Shown here piece by piece: positions 12,601 to 22,250 of a DNA stretch of 64,000 nt. Within the stretch, counting starts at the first letter, position 1, and every line of letters begins with the position of its first letter. A program made the translations under genes and the position numbers. The stretch is from Pogonophryne albipinna. Taxonomy: Eukaryota; Chordata; Actinopteri; Perciformes; Artedidraconidae. Below the pieces are notes generated by a model. It saw nothing but the letters and a program-made list of their open reading frames with translations, was not told where the DNA came from and ran no database searches. Location of the stretch: positions 124,663 to 188,662 of the forward strand of contig JAPTMU010000155.1 of the NCBI GenBank assembly GCA_028583405.1, in the 5' to 3' direction.

Positions 12601-12990
12601 GGGCCTTTTCCGGTGTCAAAAATCATCAATCCGGTATCTGTGCGCCTAAGACTTCCCAGAACCATGGGGGTACACCCTACATTCCACGTCAGCAAGATTA
12701 AGCCAGTTCATGAGAGCACGCTGATTCCCGCCTCCAAGCCCCCTCCACCACCCCAGTTCTTCGAAGGTGGCCTAACGTACAAGGTCCGCAAGTTGCTGGA
12801 GGTCCGCAATAGGGGTCGAGGCAAGCAATTCCTGGTGGATTGGGTGGGTTATGGTCTCGAGGAAAGGTGCTGGGTTCCTGCGAGATTCATTGTGGACAAA
12901 ACCCTGATTCAGGATTTTTATGATCGGCCTGGGCCGTCAGGAGTCGGCCCTAGAGGGGGGGGTACTGTTGTGCACCGTCAAAAGTGTTAA
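9652..12990 (+). CDS. Pol polyprotein (PR-RT-RH-IN-chromodomain) of the Gypsy element
   Basis: This uninterrupted frame encodes about 1110 residues. The protease active site is DSG at residues 32-34. RT has YLDD at 352-355. The RNase H motif VEVDAS has its Asp at 501. The integrase zinc-binding H683/H690/C720/C723 is followed by the catalytic triad D753, D813, E849 (D-D-35-E). A C-terminal chromodomain lies at about 1042-1095 ([16 protein letters not shown]). The frame is -1 relative to gag and has no ATG at its start (the first in-frame start-like codon is GTG). Expression would therefore need frameshifting from gag; I saw no obvious slippery heptamer in the right register. The stop lies 25 bases inside the 3' LTR. 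Confidence 0.95.
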   Translation: MSKFSTDFPSRPVTKVNICINDQVISQGVLIDSGADESLMDWGIVKQLGIKTVPLSSPITASALDGRLLFTVTHCTEPIQITVNNDHTEVMQFHIFESAQHPVILGFPWLKIHNPHIDWRSGRVKEWGEDCINRCKHSRSVKAPTDPSRIVIDHPDYPDLQKVPSCYHDLKEAFNKSKAMSLPPHRPFDCPINLLPGAPIPKGKLYSISRPERAAMDDYISASLKSGIIRPSSSPAGAGFFFVGKKDGSLRPCIDYSPLNDITVKNRYPLPLMSSAFELLQTAKIFTKLDLRNAYHLVRIREGDEWKTGFNTQSGHYEYLVMPFGLCNAPAVFQGFVNEVLREFLNVSVFVYLDDILIFSPDSKSHVHHVRQVLQKLLENQLYVKAEKCEFHVEKVAFLGYIISPNQMQMEPAKVSAVSKWPTPDSRKKVQQFLGFANFYRKFIRNFSSVAAPLHVLTSSKVPFKWTPQADCAFQLLRERFTTAPILTIPDPQRQFVVEVDASNEGIGGILSQKSLKDNRIHPCAFLSRKLTAAEKNYDVGNKELLAVKAALEEWRHWLEGAEQPFLVWTDHKNLEYIRKAKRLNSRQARWTLFFSRFNFTLSFRPGSQNQKPDALSRLFDPEPFSVEPKTILPLNRMVGAFSWQLELDVKQANALNPAPSKGPNHLLFVPVSLHSKVIHWAHTSVISCHPGVKRTMYRIKQRFWWPAMKKDVQEYVAACPVCACNKTSSQVKMGLLQPLPIPQRPWSHISMDFVTGLPSSRGKTTVLTVVDRFSKMVHFIPLTKIPSAKSTAEVMMNQIFRIHGFPNDIVSDRGPQFISAFWKEFCRLIGATVSLSSGYHPQSNGQSERLNQELETTLRCLVFQNQTNWSDHLTWVEFAHNTLPTAATGLSPFHCANGYQPPLFSTDEGEVKVPSAHALIRRCRRVWAGARQSLLRSSARMKDVADIHRRAAPSYKPGQKVWLSTKDLPLQVASKKLTPRFVGPFPVSKIINPVSVRLRLPRTMGVHPTFHVSKIKPVHESTLIPASKPPPPPQFFEGGLTYKVRKLLEVRNRGRGKQFLVDWVGYGLEERCWVPARFIVDKTLIQDFYDRPGPSGVGPRGGGTVVHRQKC
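12953..12962 (+). promoter_or_regulatory. Polypurine tract before the 3' LTR
   Basis: A purine run AGAGGGGGGG ending three bases from the 3' LTR is in the expected position for plus-strand priming. It lies inside the end of pol. Confidence 0.75.
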
Positions 12991-13446
12991 TAATCATGTT
13001 TCATATTTATGTGTTATTATTGCTCACTTCCTGTTTTGTTTGTTTCACGCCTCATTTCAGGTCCCTTGACTCACTTCCCTCATCAGTATCAGCCCCGCCC
13101 CTGATTGTGTTCACCTGTGTATGGTTGTTGAGTGTTTAAAGTCCCCAGTCTCCCAGCATTCAGTGTCAGTTCGTTTTTGTCCTGTCCTCATGCCAGAGTT
13201 CTGCTCTTCAGCGTTTGCACTTTTTGATTCAAGCCTATCTTTGCTCCTGAAACTTATTATAAGTTTAGTTCCTCACGTTGTGAGCGATTTTCTGTTGTAC
13301 CTTGTTTAAGCCTTTTTTGTCATCTCGTAAGAGTGATTTTCTTTTGTTACCTTTTTTGTACAAATAAAGTATATTAATTATACTTTACCTTTGGCTCCCG
13401 GGTCGTGCATTTGAGTCCTTATCCTTGTGTAACCAAGTTCATAACA
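12966..13446 (+). repeat. 3' LTR of the Gypsy element
   Basis: 481 bp, offset by exactly 4722 from the 5' LTR, with no difference seen by eye. AATAAA lies at 13363-13368. It is followed by the target duplication ACATC. Confidence 0.95.
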
Positions 13447-13451
13447 ACATC

Positions 13452-14289
13452 TTTATGTATACAAGTCCTAAAAACACTAGTTATTAATGTTTTAAGATCT
13501 CTAAAAGGAATGAAAGTGCTGCATTTCTATCTATAAGAAACAATAGTGCCTCTTAACACCATTCTCTATGGTCTCTTTTGTCACAATCTCCCCAAAAATC
13601 TGAGGCTGCTATTATGTATGAACACTCATAATGCATTGAATGAATGATAAATGAATGAAGCCTTCATTATGGTGTCATGCATAATATATTCTCAGCCCAC
13701 ACTGGCTATTAAGACACCAAAGACAATCTCCACTATTTAAACAATACGACACAAATGTGCTATGAAATACTGAAGAAATCTGAGCTTGTTTAATTTTTTC
13801 ATTGAGGCTTTTTATTCTTAGTTAATCAGTATCAAGAGTTTACTTAAGAATGAATTACACGTAGCACATTGTAGCACAATGTGAACATGTTTACTTTAAC
13901 TTCTTATGTTTATATCGATCTCTGTATTTTATTTTTTCATACATTTGTACACATTCTTACTTTAACATCATATGTTTACATTAATCATTTTATACTTTGT
14001 GTGTATTTATCTTTTATTTATTTAATTCTTAAATGGAGGAACTGACCTTAAATCCAATTAACAATGGGATGAATAAAGTATTTTGATTCGGTTTAAATGT
14101 ATTAAATATGTGTAGCTGCATAGTTCACTTGGGAACTTTGGGGTCACTTGCTAAAGACTGCACAACCATTCATTCTACACAATGTGTGCTTTGTTGTCCT
14201 CTATTGCTTCAAATGGGAACTGCAGTTAGTAAAAGTGAAAGGCATCATACCTCTGCTCCTGCTGATGTCACTGTATGTTATGGTTTAGC
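13452..14289. other. AT-rich non-coding interval
   Basis: No gene or clear repeat boundary seen. Confidence 0.5.
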
Positions 14290-14462
14290 AGAGATGGCAA
14301 AAGTACACACATCCTTTACTCAAGTAGAAGTACAGATACTCGTCTTTAAAAATACTCTGGTAAAAGTAGAAGTAGCCTACTGACTAAACTTCTTTACTCA
14401 AGTAAAAGTAAAGAAGTATTGGCTTCGAAATGTACTTAAGTAAAAAGTACCCATAACTACCA
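14290..14462. repeat. AAGTA-rich dispersed repeat (copy 1)
   Basis: Dense AAGTA/TACTT motifs (ACTCAAGTAAAAGTA and similar) match the repeats at 40345-40680 and 60938-61140. It is a dispersed teleost repeat family with no coding capacity. Confidence 0.8.
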
Positions 14463-14964
14463 GCTGTTTTAAAGAGTAACTGACCTCCCTTTATATTAAT
14501 AGAACAATAATGTCATTGATAGCTAATGAATGTTTCGATGCTGAACAACGGCAACATGATAACGTTTTCATTGGTCCCTCTTCTTTAGAGAAGACCAGGA
14601 AATTATGGATACACGGATCAATAGACTCTAAATAATAATGATCACGCACCAAACACAGATTAAAACTAAAGTAAAAAGTCTCTGCTCAGATCTCGTGATG
14701 TTACGTACTGTGCCGAGGCTTCGGAGCGTGGTTCGAGAAATCCAGGAAGCTTTTGGTGAAGCGTGTATCGAGGTTTGTATCGTTTAACTTTTAGGCCAGT
14801 GACGTCATCGATGACAAACAAAGCCTCGCTGCCCGTCGATACCGCGTAACTGCTTCAGATAGAGCTTCAGATCGGTTGAACCACTGACACTTCACACTTT
14901 TACAACACTCATATTACCACGATGGGATCAAGAGAGCTCAAACCATCACTTATATAGAGGACGG
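14463..14964. other. Non-coding interval, no gene recognised
   Basis: It contains a moderately GC-rich stretch near 14710-14880 that reads like an eroded transposon end, but no TIR partner was found. Confidence 0.4.
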
Positions 14965-15175
14965 AACATGACATAGACATAAATAAATAAATGCATAAAT
15001 AAATGTATGAATAAAAACATGAATAAATAAATAAATAAGGCAATAAATAAATACAGGAATAAATAAATTGACAAATAAATAAATGTAGAGATAAATACAT
15101 TTGAAAATAAATACATGAATAAATGAATAAAATAATATTAAATAAATAAATACATAAACGTTGAGAATAAAACAG
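14965..15175. repeat. AAATA-rich simple repeat
   Basis: Imperfect TAAA/AAATAAATA repeats cover about 200 bases. Minus-strand Tyr/Ile/Phe-rich open frames here are artefacts. Confidence 0.9.
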
Positions 15176-15567
15176 AACACATATTATTATAAATCTTTAA
15201 TATATTTCTACATTCTTCAAAATACCAAACAGATCATGCATTTTAGCCATGCCTCATTTCGCTCTATTTGCTCTATTCCAACCCTGTTTTTGCATGGGCT
15301 GATTCTGTGACATAGCTTTAATGCAAATGAGCTGCAGCTGATCACGCACCCCTGCAGGAGAGGGGAGCGTGCTCAAATATCGGCTGCTGCGCTCTCAGAA
15401 GAGGGGGAGGAAAAGAGAGGCTCCGTCCTCCATGTATTATTCTTATATGATTATATAGAGTCGTTACTCATTTGTTTTAAAGCTCAATAAATAACAAAGA
15501 AGACCTTTGACCGGCACTTTTCTAATTTTGTCCGGAAGATTTAAACTTTAATGGACATGTTGACCAG

Positions 15568-15961
15568 TGTTGCGACCTGGCTCAAAAGGCCACAACAAAA
15601 AGGAGACACAACATGTCAACGGGTAGTTAAAGGTGTTTATTTAGGACAAACAAGTCAAAACCAGTAAAGTATGAGGTGTGGAAGTCAGTGGTATCAGTAA
15701 TGTAAATGCAGGGTGAGGATTGTATGGACATGTATGTGTGTGAGAGTGTTGAAGTGCACAAAGTAAAGCAACTGAATAAACTCCTATCATACTCAACAAA
15801 ACCGGAGTGCCTGCAGGGAGAAGCAGAGAGAGAACAGAGAGGAGCAGAGAGGCGTTAAATAGTTGCAGGACACCAGACCCAGGTGCCCTGAGTTACTGCA
15901 ATCACCAATCACCACAGCACAACCACCTCCTCTCTACTGATGAACCCACAGGGGCATCACA
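15568..15961 (-). repeat. 3' LTR (element orientation) of the minus-strand LTR element
   Basis: 394 bp, at an exact offset of 3158 from its partner. The minus-strand AATAAA lies at 15636-15641. Confidence 0.93.
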
Positions 15962-18159
15962 GCCCCCCCCTTAAGACGGGGCCCCAAAGGGATCCACGAC
16001 AACCCAATATCCTCCTTCTTAACTCCAGCTTTTTTAATTTCCTTCTTAGGACTGGAGGACGCTCCTCCTCCGCCACTGTCCCACTCCTCCTTGGGTTGGC
16101 TGGCGTTGAGCCACAGCATGTAGGCGCTCATCGGCCTCTTGGGCGCGCCGACCTCCTTCGGCCTCCTCTTCTTCGGCCTCCTCTTCTTCGGCCTCCTCTT
16201 GTTCGCTTTGCAGGGTTTCCTCTCTTTCTTCTCCTTCTTCTTTGTCTCGATCTCAAAGTCCAAGGACCGTGCTGGACCACATTTTCCAGACTCCGAAACA
16301 GGCAGGCCAGTCGACATCCTACGGCTCTGCGCACGCGTAACAGTATAAACTGGAGACACACTTGGAAATTGCAAACCGCTCTCATCTGGCTCTACAGATG
16401 CCAACGGCCTGGAAATCACCACAGGCGGTGGCACACCCGCCCACACAGCACTACCAGCTAGATCGTTGCCCAAAATCATCTGTACCCCATCAAGTGGCAA
16501 CGCGGGACGCACGCCGATAGACACAACTCCCCGTACCAGCTCACAATCCAGCACTACTGTATGACGTTGCACAGGAATCAAGCCCATCTCCATGCCCCTC
16601 ATCAGCACAAAATCCCCTGTTTCTGTCTCTGACGAAAAAGGCAACACGGACTCAACAATAAATGAGTATCTAGCTGCTGTGTCACGCAACACCTTAATCG
16701 GAACATACTTGTCACTACCGACCATTGATACAACGGCTTCCGTTATGAACGGCTCAAAAACAGAACCCACCTCCAAGTCGGCACAAACCAGCTTCTTAAC
16801 AGGCACCATGCCCGATCTTACACCCTGCGGCTTTTTAACCAAAACGGCAGAACAACACATGGCTGGAGCATGTGATGAAGAACGAGGCTTCCCCTCAGGT
16901 TCCAGCAACGGACACCGCTCCTTCCAATGACCCTCTTCTCGGCAATAATGACATTGGCCCACTCTGGCGCCCTCGGATCGCCCTGGACCTACAAATCTAC
17001 GGGAGGAGCCTGGTGAAAACTTTGCACCACCGCGGGCATAGCCATTGTCTTCTCCACGTTTCCAATCACCCCTAGAATACTTCTCAGTAAAACTGCCCTT
17101 ATGTGTCAACACAAAATCGTCCGCTAATTCAGCAGCTCTAAACGCGGTGGAAGGCTTCTGTTCATTCACATAAGTGGCCACACGCTGAGGGAGAATGTCT
17201 TTAAATTGTTCCAAGACAATGAGCTCACAAAGACCGTCAAAACTTGCAACCTTTGCTGCCGTGCACCACCGCTGAAAATGAGAAGTTAAATCACGGATAA
17301 ACTCCACATGTGTCTGTTTATCTCCCTTGACCCAACTTCTGAACCTTTGACGATACGCTTCAGGAACCAGTTCGTAAGACTTCAACACCGCTGATTTTAC
17401 TCTATCATAGTCCAAAGCATTTTCGCCACAAACAGCTGAATAGGCTTCCTGTGCTCGCCCAGTGAGTACACACTGAAGTAACAGCACTCTGTCCGAATCT
17501 GACCAGTTTCTTGCCTCTGCTATGCGTTCAAATAGCGTGAAAAAAATGTCCGGGTCACGCTCATTGAACTTTGGCACTAATCGCAAGTAAGAAATGATAT
17601 CGCCACTGCCTGATGCCGACCTATCACCACCATCCTCCCCTGGAGAAAACTTGCCCTCTCCCATCAGCCGTAATCTAGCATGTTCCACCTCACATTTCAT
17701 CTTTTCCACCTCCAGCACCTTCTCCACCTCTAAACGCTTCTCTACCTCCTGCTGCTGACCCCTTATCTCCAACTGCAACTTCTCCTGCTCCAACCTCATG
17801 TCCAACTGCAACTTCTCCTGCTCCAACCTCAACTTCTCCTGCTCCAACCTCAACTCCAACCGCAATCTCTCCTGATCAAACTGCATGGCCAAAAGCTCCT
17901 TTTGCTGCTCGAACGTTAAACCAGCTGTCTGAACCACTACCGGCACGAACCCTGCTGCACCAGACTCACTCTTTTGCAACACCCCCTGCTCAAACAAAGA
18001 TGACACAATGACAGTTTTAATGTCATGTTTCCGCTTGCTCCCCACAACAGCAATGTTATAGTGCTCTGCTATTTCGACCAACTGCGCCTTCTGGCAATCA
18101 TCTAAGAAAGACACTGAGGGCGCATCCACAAACGCTGACAAAGAAGTCATAATAACCAA
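15934..18159 (-). CDS. Gag-protease-like protein with SSRP1-like C-terminal segment
   Basis: This 741-residue open frame belongs to the LTR element. Residues 1-60 are a small helical domain. Residues 85-165 are a long coiled coil built from RLEQEKLQL-type repeats. Residues about 195-350 are a capsid-like gag core. A zinc knuckle follows (C403, C406, H411, C416). A protease-like domain follows, whose active-site region reads RDTAARYSF at about 492, so the usual DTG is DTA. From about residue 640 the protein changes character: a Lys/Arg-rich linker, then APKRPMSAYMLWLNAS (672-687), then KEEWD and a Gly/Ser/Lys stretch. The last 20 residues run into the 3' LTR. Met4 is an alternative start. There is no RT or integrase. 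Confidence 0.9.
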   Translation of the reverse strand: MVIMTSLSAFVDAPSVSFLDDCQKAQLVEIAEHYNIAVVGSKRKHDIKTVIVSSLFEQGVLQKSESGAAGFVPVVVQTAGLTFEQQKELLAMQFDQERLRLELRLEQEKLRLEQEKLQLDMRLEQEKLQLEIRGQQQEVEKRLEVEKVLEVEKMKCEVEHARLRLMGEGKFSPGEDGGDRSASGSGDIISYLRLVPKFNERDPDIFFTLFERIAEARNWSDSDRVLLLQCVLTGRAQEAYSAVCGENALDYDRVKSAVLKSYELVPEAYRQRFRSWVKGDKQTHVEFIRDLTSHFQRWCTAAKVASFDGLCELIVLEQFKDILPQRVATYVNEQKPSTAFRAAELADDFVLTHKGSFTEKYSRGDWKRGEDNGYARGGAKFSPGSSRRFVGPGRSEGARVGQCHYCREEGHWKERCPLLEPEGKPRSSSHAPAMCCSAVLVKKPQGVRSGMVPVKKLVCADLEVGSVFEPFITEAVVSMVGSDKYVPIKVLRDTAARYSFIVESVLPFSSETETGDFVLMRGMEMGLIPVQRHTVVLDCELVRGVVSIGVRPALPLDGVQMILGNDLAGSAVWAGVPPPVVISRPLASVEPDESGLQFPSVSPVYTVTRAQSRRMSTGLPVSESGKCGPARSLDFEIETKKKEKKERKPCKANKRRPKKRRPKKRRPKEVGAPKRPMSAYMLWLNASQPKEEWDSGGGGASSSPKKEIKKAGVKKEDIGLSWIPLGPRLKGGAVMPLWVHQ
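15962..15973 (-). promoter_or_regulatory. Polypurine tract of the minus-strand LTR element
   Basis: On the minus strand TAAGGGGGGGGC abuts the 3' LTR, the expected plus-strand primer position. Confidence 0.8.
16009..16242 (-). other. SSRP1-derived insert: Lys-rich linker plus deleted HMG box
   Basis: Residues 640-717 of the element ORF. KKKEKKERKP plus APKRPMSAYMLWLNAS match the linker and first helix of the SSRP1 HMG box (FACT complex subunit), as I know it. KEEWD matches the motif that in SSRP1 lies about 30 residues later, so the middle of the HMG box appears deleted. SGGGGASSSPKK resembles the Gly/Ser/Lys-rich region after the box. A 15-base unit is repeated three times at 16156-16200 (the KRRPK repeats). 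The assignment rests on remembered protein sequence. Confidence 0.7.
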
Positions 18160-18711
18160 TCAGAAAGCAAAGTATTAAACTGCCAACACGCATGGGCATA
18201 AGATTAACCCAACAGAGAATTTCCCCCTAACTGCCTAAACAAAATCTTCCTAATCTCACCTAGTCTTCATGTGGCTTGCGGTGGGTAATTACGCACTGGA
18301 ACCCGGCGGAGTTATGGAGCAACCTGCACGCATGTAACACCAAGAACTCACGCGGACGTGCCCCCGAGACAGCTGTCCGAAAACAGCTGACACTAACCAC
18401 GTCGCCACAACACTATGAAAAAAAACAACAACAAAAAACAGACGCAACCCAAGGGGAAACGCCACTTAAGCCTAGCGGGGAAAATCTCTTTTACAAAAGC
18501 GTAACAAACAGCAACATCTTACCTTCTGATTGGCAGACAAAACCTGACGACATGTCAAACACTACAGCCTCCTAAAACCCAAAAGACATGATGTGTCCCC
18601 CAAATAGCAGCGACAAGCCAGCACACAGCTGGACCACAACAATGAATCAGCTGCTCAATGACACCATGTGCTCTGAGCACTACACAAACTTTTTAAACAA
18701 ATAACCCGTCA
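18160..18711 (-). other. Untranslated leader of the minus-strand LTR element
   Basis: About 550 bases lie between the PBS and the ORF, with no long open frame. It is the expected place for packaging and dimerisation signals, but none is identifiable by eye. Confidence 0.6.
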
Positions 18712-18723
18712 GACGAGCCCCCA
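18712..18723 (-). promoter_or_regulatory. tRNA-Pro primer-binding site
   Basis: On the minus strand TGGGGGCTCGTC begins two bases after the LTR. This is the standard PBS complementary to the 3' end of tRNA-Pro, used by many retroviruses and some LTR elements. The match then breaks (TGACGGG). Confidence 0.85.
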
Positions 18724-18725
18724 TT

Positions 18726-19119
18726 TGTTGCGACCTGGCTCAAAAGGCCACAACAAAAAGGAGACACAACATGTCAACGGGTAGTTAAAGGTGTTTATTT
18801 AGGACAAACAAGTCAAAACCAGTAAAGTATGAGGTGTGGAAGTCAGTGGTATCAGTAATGTAAATGCAGGGTGAGGATTGTATGGACATGTATGTGTGTG
18901 AGAGTGTTGAAGTGCACAAAGTAAAGCAACTGAATAAACTCCTATCATACTCAACAAAACCGGAGTGCCTGCAGGGAGAAGCAGAGAGAGAACAGAGAGG
19001 AGCAGAGAGGCGTTAAATAGTTGCAGGACACCAGACCCAGGTGCCCTGAGTTACTGCAATCACCAATCACCACAGCACAACCACCTCCTCTCTACTGATG
19101 AACCCACAGGGGCATCACA
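18726..19119 (-). repeat. 5' LTR (element orientation) of the minus-strand LTR element
   Basis: Read on the minus strand it begins TGTGATGCCC and ends CGCAACA. A TATA-like TATTTAA lies around 19012-19020. It is identical by eye to the copy at 15568-15961. Confidence 0.93.
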
Positions 19120-19589
19120 ACCAGCGATAAAAAATCTAACTGAAACTCTGCCGCACGGCCCCCTTGGAAGAGGTTTGTCATCTGCTGGTGGACTACCGGA
19201 GAGAATTACAGCGCTTGCCTCGGGGAGGGATTGCATTGAATTACACCAGCAGGAGCAAACGCTTGCCTCTGGGAGGGAGAAAAAGAGCCAGAGCGTCCAC
19301 AGCGGAGAATAAACAGAAGGGCAACCATGGCAACCATGCGCGGGAAGTCTTTTTCGCTGCTTTTGTGGCCCAACCCCCCATTCCCCTGATAGGTGGAGAG
19401 TTGCCCATATAGGCGGAGCACCCCTTTTCTGACAAAAGATCAAATCTGTATCAGCTCCGTTGCAGCCCAGTTTTTAGAGATTTGGGTATGGAGGAAAAGA
19501 GAGAAGGTTGTGTTTTCTGACTCAGGGACACATATTCATGTGTAAAAGACGTACAAAAGTGCATTTTGCATGATAGGTCCCCTTTAAGT

Positions 19590-19759
19590 TCACTTACATT
19601 TATTTATTGGGGGCGTCTCCGTATTATGTTTTTGAATTATTATGTTATTGTTTTTATATATATTTAATGTTTTTTATTTATTTATTGCATTTTTTATCAT
19701 AATTTTTGTATTATAATTATTTTGTGTGTATTTATATTATTTTATTTTATTTTGTGTTA
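19590..19759. repeat. AT-rich low-complexity tract
   Basis: TTTATTTATTG- and TATTTTATTTT-type low-complexity sequence. Confidence 0.7.
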
Positions 19760-20040
19760 TTAGGGTCTGAGACCTAGGTCGGCGAAGACCCTATTGAAAT
19801 CGGTCGCACAGCGACCGATAAACTTGCGAAACACACCCAAAACAGGGAAAACGACCGGCAAAAGCACAGAAAAGGTTCGGAAATCATGACGGCTGATAGG
19901 CCGCGTGAGCCCAGTCACGTGGGCAGAGCAAAACCCACAAAAAACAGGGAAAACGAGGGGCAAAAGCCAATTAAAAGTGGCCTAAATCATGGCAGTAGGT
20001 AGCTCATGCGACTACAGTGACGTGGGCATAGCTCACAAAC
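19760..20040. repeat. Direct repeat unit A of a complex repeat
   Basis: It starts TTAGGGTCTGAGACCTAGGT and matches unit B (20905-21165) closely, with small indels. It flanks the 147-bp tandem array. Confidence 0.9.
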
Positions 20041-20760
20041 GTCACCAGATTTCATATGATGGCTAATGGTCCGGCCCTCAACAGCTCTACGTGAAATCTG
20101 AAATCTCACCATTTGTCGTTTCCATGGCAACGCTTCCCTCGCCATAAAACGCAATGTTATCTTAAGTCAATGGAAAAGGTTCCAAACGGCACCAAACTTC
20201 AGACTATCATTAAAGGTCCGGCCCTCAACAGCTCTATGTCAATTATGGGATGTCATCATATGCCGTTGCCATGGCAACAGATCCCTCGCTATTAAACACG
20301 GTGTTGTCGTAATTCAATGGAAAATCGTCCAAACGGCACCAGACTTCAGATCATGGCTAATGGTCCAGCCCTCAACAGCTCTCCGCCAATTATGGGATGT
20401 CATCATATGCCGTTTCCATGGCAACGCGTCCCTCCCCAAAAAATACGATGTTGTTGTAATTCAATGGAAAATGGTCCAAACAGCACCAGACTTCATATGA
20501 TGACTACTTGTCCGGCCCTCAACAGCACTATGTCAATTAGGGGATGTCATCATATGCCGTTTCCATGGCAACGCGTCCCTCGCCAAAAAACCTGATGTTG
20601 TCGTAATTCAATGGAAAATCGTCCAAACGGCACCAGATTTCAGATGATGTCTAATGGTCCGGCCCTCAACACATCTAAGCATATTATGGGGTGTCATCAA
20701 ATGCCGTTGCCATGGCGACAGATCACTCGCCATCAAACACAATGTTTGTGTTACTGCTGT
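20041..20760. repeat. Tandem array with exact 147-bp period
   Basis: Diverged copies of a unit contain CCGGCCCTCAACAGCTCT, a GGGATGTCATCATATGCCG segment and CCATGGCAAC. The anchor AATGGAAAA starts at 20169, 20316, 20463 and 20610, each 147 bases apart. About five units are present. It is non-coding. Confidence 0.9.
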
Positions 20761-20904
20761 AACTCAAAATCATTGTCCGATCGGCCTGAAACTTCCCACG
20801 TTTGCCAACGGCCGAGTCCTCGAGACACCTAGACACACACGTCGACGTGCGGACAACAGCCTGCGGAGCGTCGAAGACCCGCTCAACGCTGCTTGCAGCT
20901 TTAA

Positions 20905-21165
20905 TTAGGGTCTGAGACCTAGGTCGGCGAAGACCCTATTGAAATCGGTCGCGCAGCGACCGATAAACCTGCGAAACACACCCAAAACAGGGAAAACGAT
21001 CGGCAAAAGCACAGAAAAGGTTCGGAAATCATGACGGCTGATAGGCCGCGCGAGCCCAGTCACGTGGGCGGAGCAAAAAACAGGGAAAACGAGGGGCAAA
21101 AGCCCATTAAAAGTGGCCTAAATCATGGCAGTACGTAGCCCATGCGACTACAGTGAGGTGGGCGT
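20905..21165. repeat. Direct repeat unit B of a complex repeat
   Basis: Second copy of the unit at 19760. Just upstream, 20761-20904 ends in GCTGCTTGCAGCTTTAATTA, which looks like the conserved tail of the composite repeat. Confidence 0.85.
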
Positions 21166-21944
21166 ATGAGAGCGTACGTTTGGACTGACCGTTTGATCAA
21201 CCAATCATATATTGATTTGTAGCCAATGGGCGTATTCTTTCAGAGTTTCCCTCAGTTCCAGGGTACTCTAGAAGGCCCGCTAGTTAACTGGCTCGAGACA
21301 GAGGATCTAGATGAATGCGACGAAGCAATTCATGCCGTTTTATTGTTTTTAACGTTGAAATTACAAGTGCAACAGGTGAAGATGAAGTTGTTGCGGAATT
21401 GTTGTAAGTACCCTTTTCAAGACGACAATTCAGTGAAAAGACGGACATTATAATGCTGCGGAGGGAGGGGGTGGCGGCGGCGGGGGGTGTGTGTCTATAG
21501 AAGGTCCAGTTGTGATAGACACGGTTCGCCACTGATACAATCATAGTTCAAGTCAGAAGTCAAACTTTAGCTTGAATTACAATTTCCATGTAAGGAAATG
21601 TTCATTTTAAATACAGTCTTTCAAAAGACACGTTCTCCCCATGCTCCTTAGGGACCTGGGAAACGTAGTGCGCAGTGTTAGTCACTTGCGCTGGCACCTG
21701 CAGGGTGGAGCTATGGGCTTATTCAGACCAATTAGGCTCTACCCAGCCAAGTAAGCTGCGTCCCCGACTTCTCCACGGTCGCAACCGGATGATGGGAAGT
21801 TGGGGTGCGGTGGCTGTTAACCAAAGGCCGGTCAGGGGCAGTGTGGCGGATCGATGTTGTAGGACGACAGGGTGTTTATCTGTCGGGGCTCCACCCACTG
21901 TACCCATAGAGTCCAGTAGAGGGCGGAGCCTGTGTGAAATAGAA
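21166..21944. other. Non-coding interval, no gene recognised
   Basis: Mixed sequence with short open frames. The tract GTACCCATAGAGTCCAGTAG just before 21920 recurs at about 22180-22200, inside the adjacent foldback element, so the two are related by local duplication. Confidence 0.45.
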
Positions 21945-22250
21945 CGATAGGTTACGTATTGTAACCCTAGTTCTATAAGCACAGGCGGAGTCCTCTACCT
22001 AGGGGCCCTGTCTTTCCTATCCCGCTGCTGAAGAGGGTGTACTGTAGGATGACAGTCAGGAGGCGTAGCCGCCTTATATACTGTGGGCCTGCGCGCCCAT
22101 TCAGGTAGGCTCGCCCCGATTGGCCGGCTACGTTTATACAACTTCAGTGTGTGAACGCTCGCGTATCATTGATGAGAGTAGTACCCATAGAGTCCAGTAG
22201 AGGTCTCCGCCTGTGCTTATAGAACTAGGGTTACAATATGTAACCTATCG
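21945..22250. mobile_element. Foldback element with 54-bp inverted arms
   Basis: The left arm (21945-21998) and right arm (22197-22250) are inverted copies with only about two mismatches. They begin CGATAGGTTAC and end in GGCGGAG plus CTCTAC. The loop is 198 bases, with no coding capacity. Confidence 0.85.

Larger units (their letters stand above)
8244..13446 (+). mobile_element. Complete Ty3/Gypsy LTR retrotransposon, sushi-type chromovirus
   Basis: Two 481-bp direct LTRs (8244-8724 and 12966-13446) flank gag and pol, and a 5-bp target duplication ACATC flanks the whole. By eye the LTRs are identical, which implies recent insertion. The order is LTR, self-priming site, gag, protease-RT-RNase H-integrase-chromodomain, polypurine tract, LTR. 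The C-terminal chromodomain and the self-complementary primer site place it in the Tf1/sushi group of chromoviruses (family knowledge). Pol is uninterrupted. The gag-pol junction lacks a zinc knuckle and changes frame, so this copy may not be fully competent. Confidence 0.95.
15568..19119 (-). mobile_element. Non-autonomous LTR retrotransposon with captured host sequence
   Basis: Two 394-bp direct LTRs (15568-15961 and 18726-19119) look identical by eye. They are flanked by a 5-bp target duplication ACCAG (15563-15567 and 19120-19124). In element orientation (minus) it has a 5' LTR, a tRNA-Pro primer site, one 741-residue gag-protease ORF, a polypurine tract and a 3' LTR. RT, RNase H and integrase are absent, so it would depend on a relative for mobility. 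A 5-bp duplication, SCAN/gag-like coiled coil and zinc knuckle favour Ty3/Gypsy ancestry. The ORF end holds an SSRP1-like segment, so host coding sequence appears to have been transduced. Confidence 0.92.
15180..19588 (-). mobile_element. Probable piggyBac-type MITE, split by an LTR insertion
   Basis: The right end (19554-19588) reads, on the minus strand, TTAAAGGGGACCTATCATGC, a TTAA-anchored end of a kind I recognise from piggyBac-like fish MITEs. The body resumes on both sides of the LTR element at 15568-19119, which inserted at ACCAG. No matching left TIR was found, so the left limit is approximate and this copy looks one-ended. Confidence 0.45.

Noticed and set aside
8741..12990. A domesticated gag/pol host gene (RTL/PEG10-like)
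   Set aside because: Intact matching LTRs, primer site, polypurine tract and target duplication show an ordinary recent insertion.
16065..16160. A genuine host SSRP1 exon
   Set aside because: It is in frame with the retroelement ORF, lies between its LTRs, and the HMG box is internally deleted with no introns.
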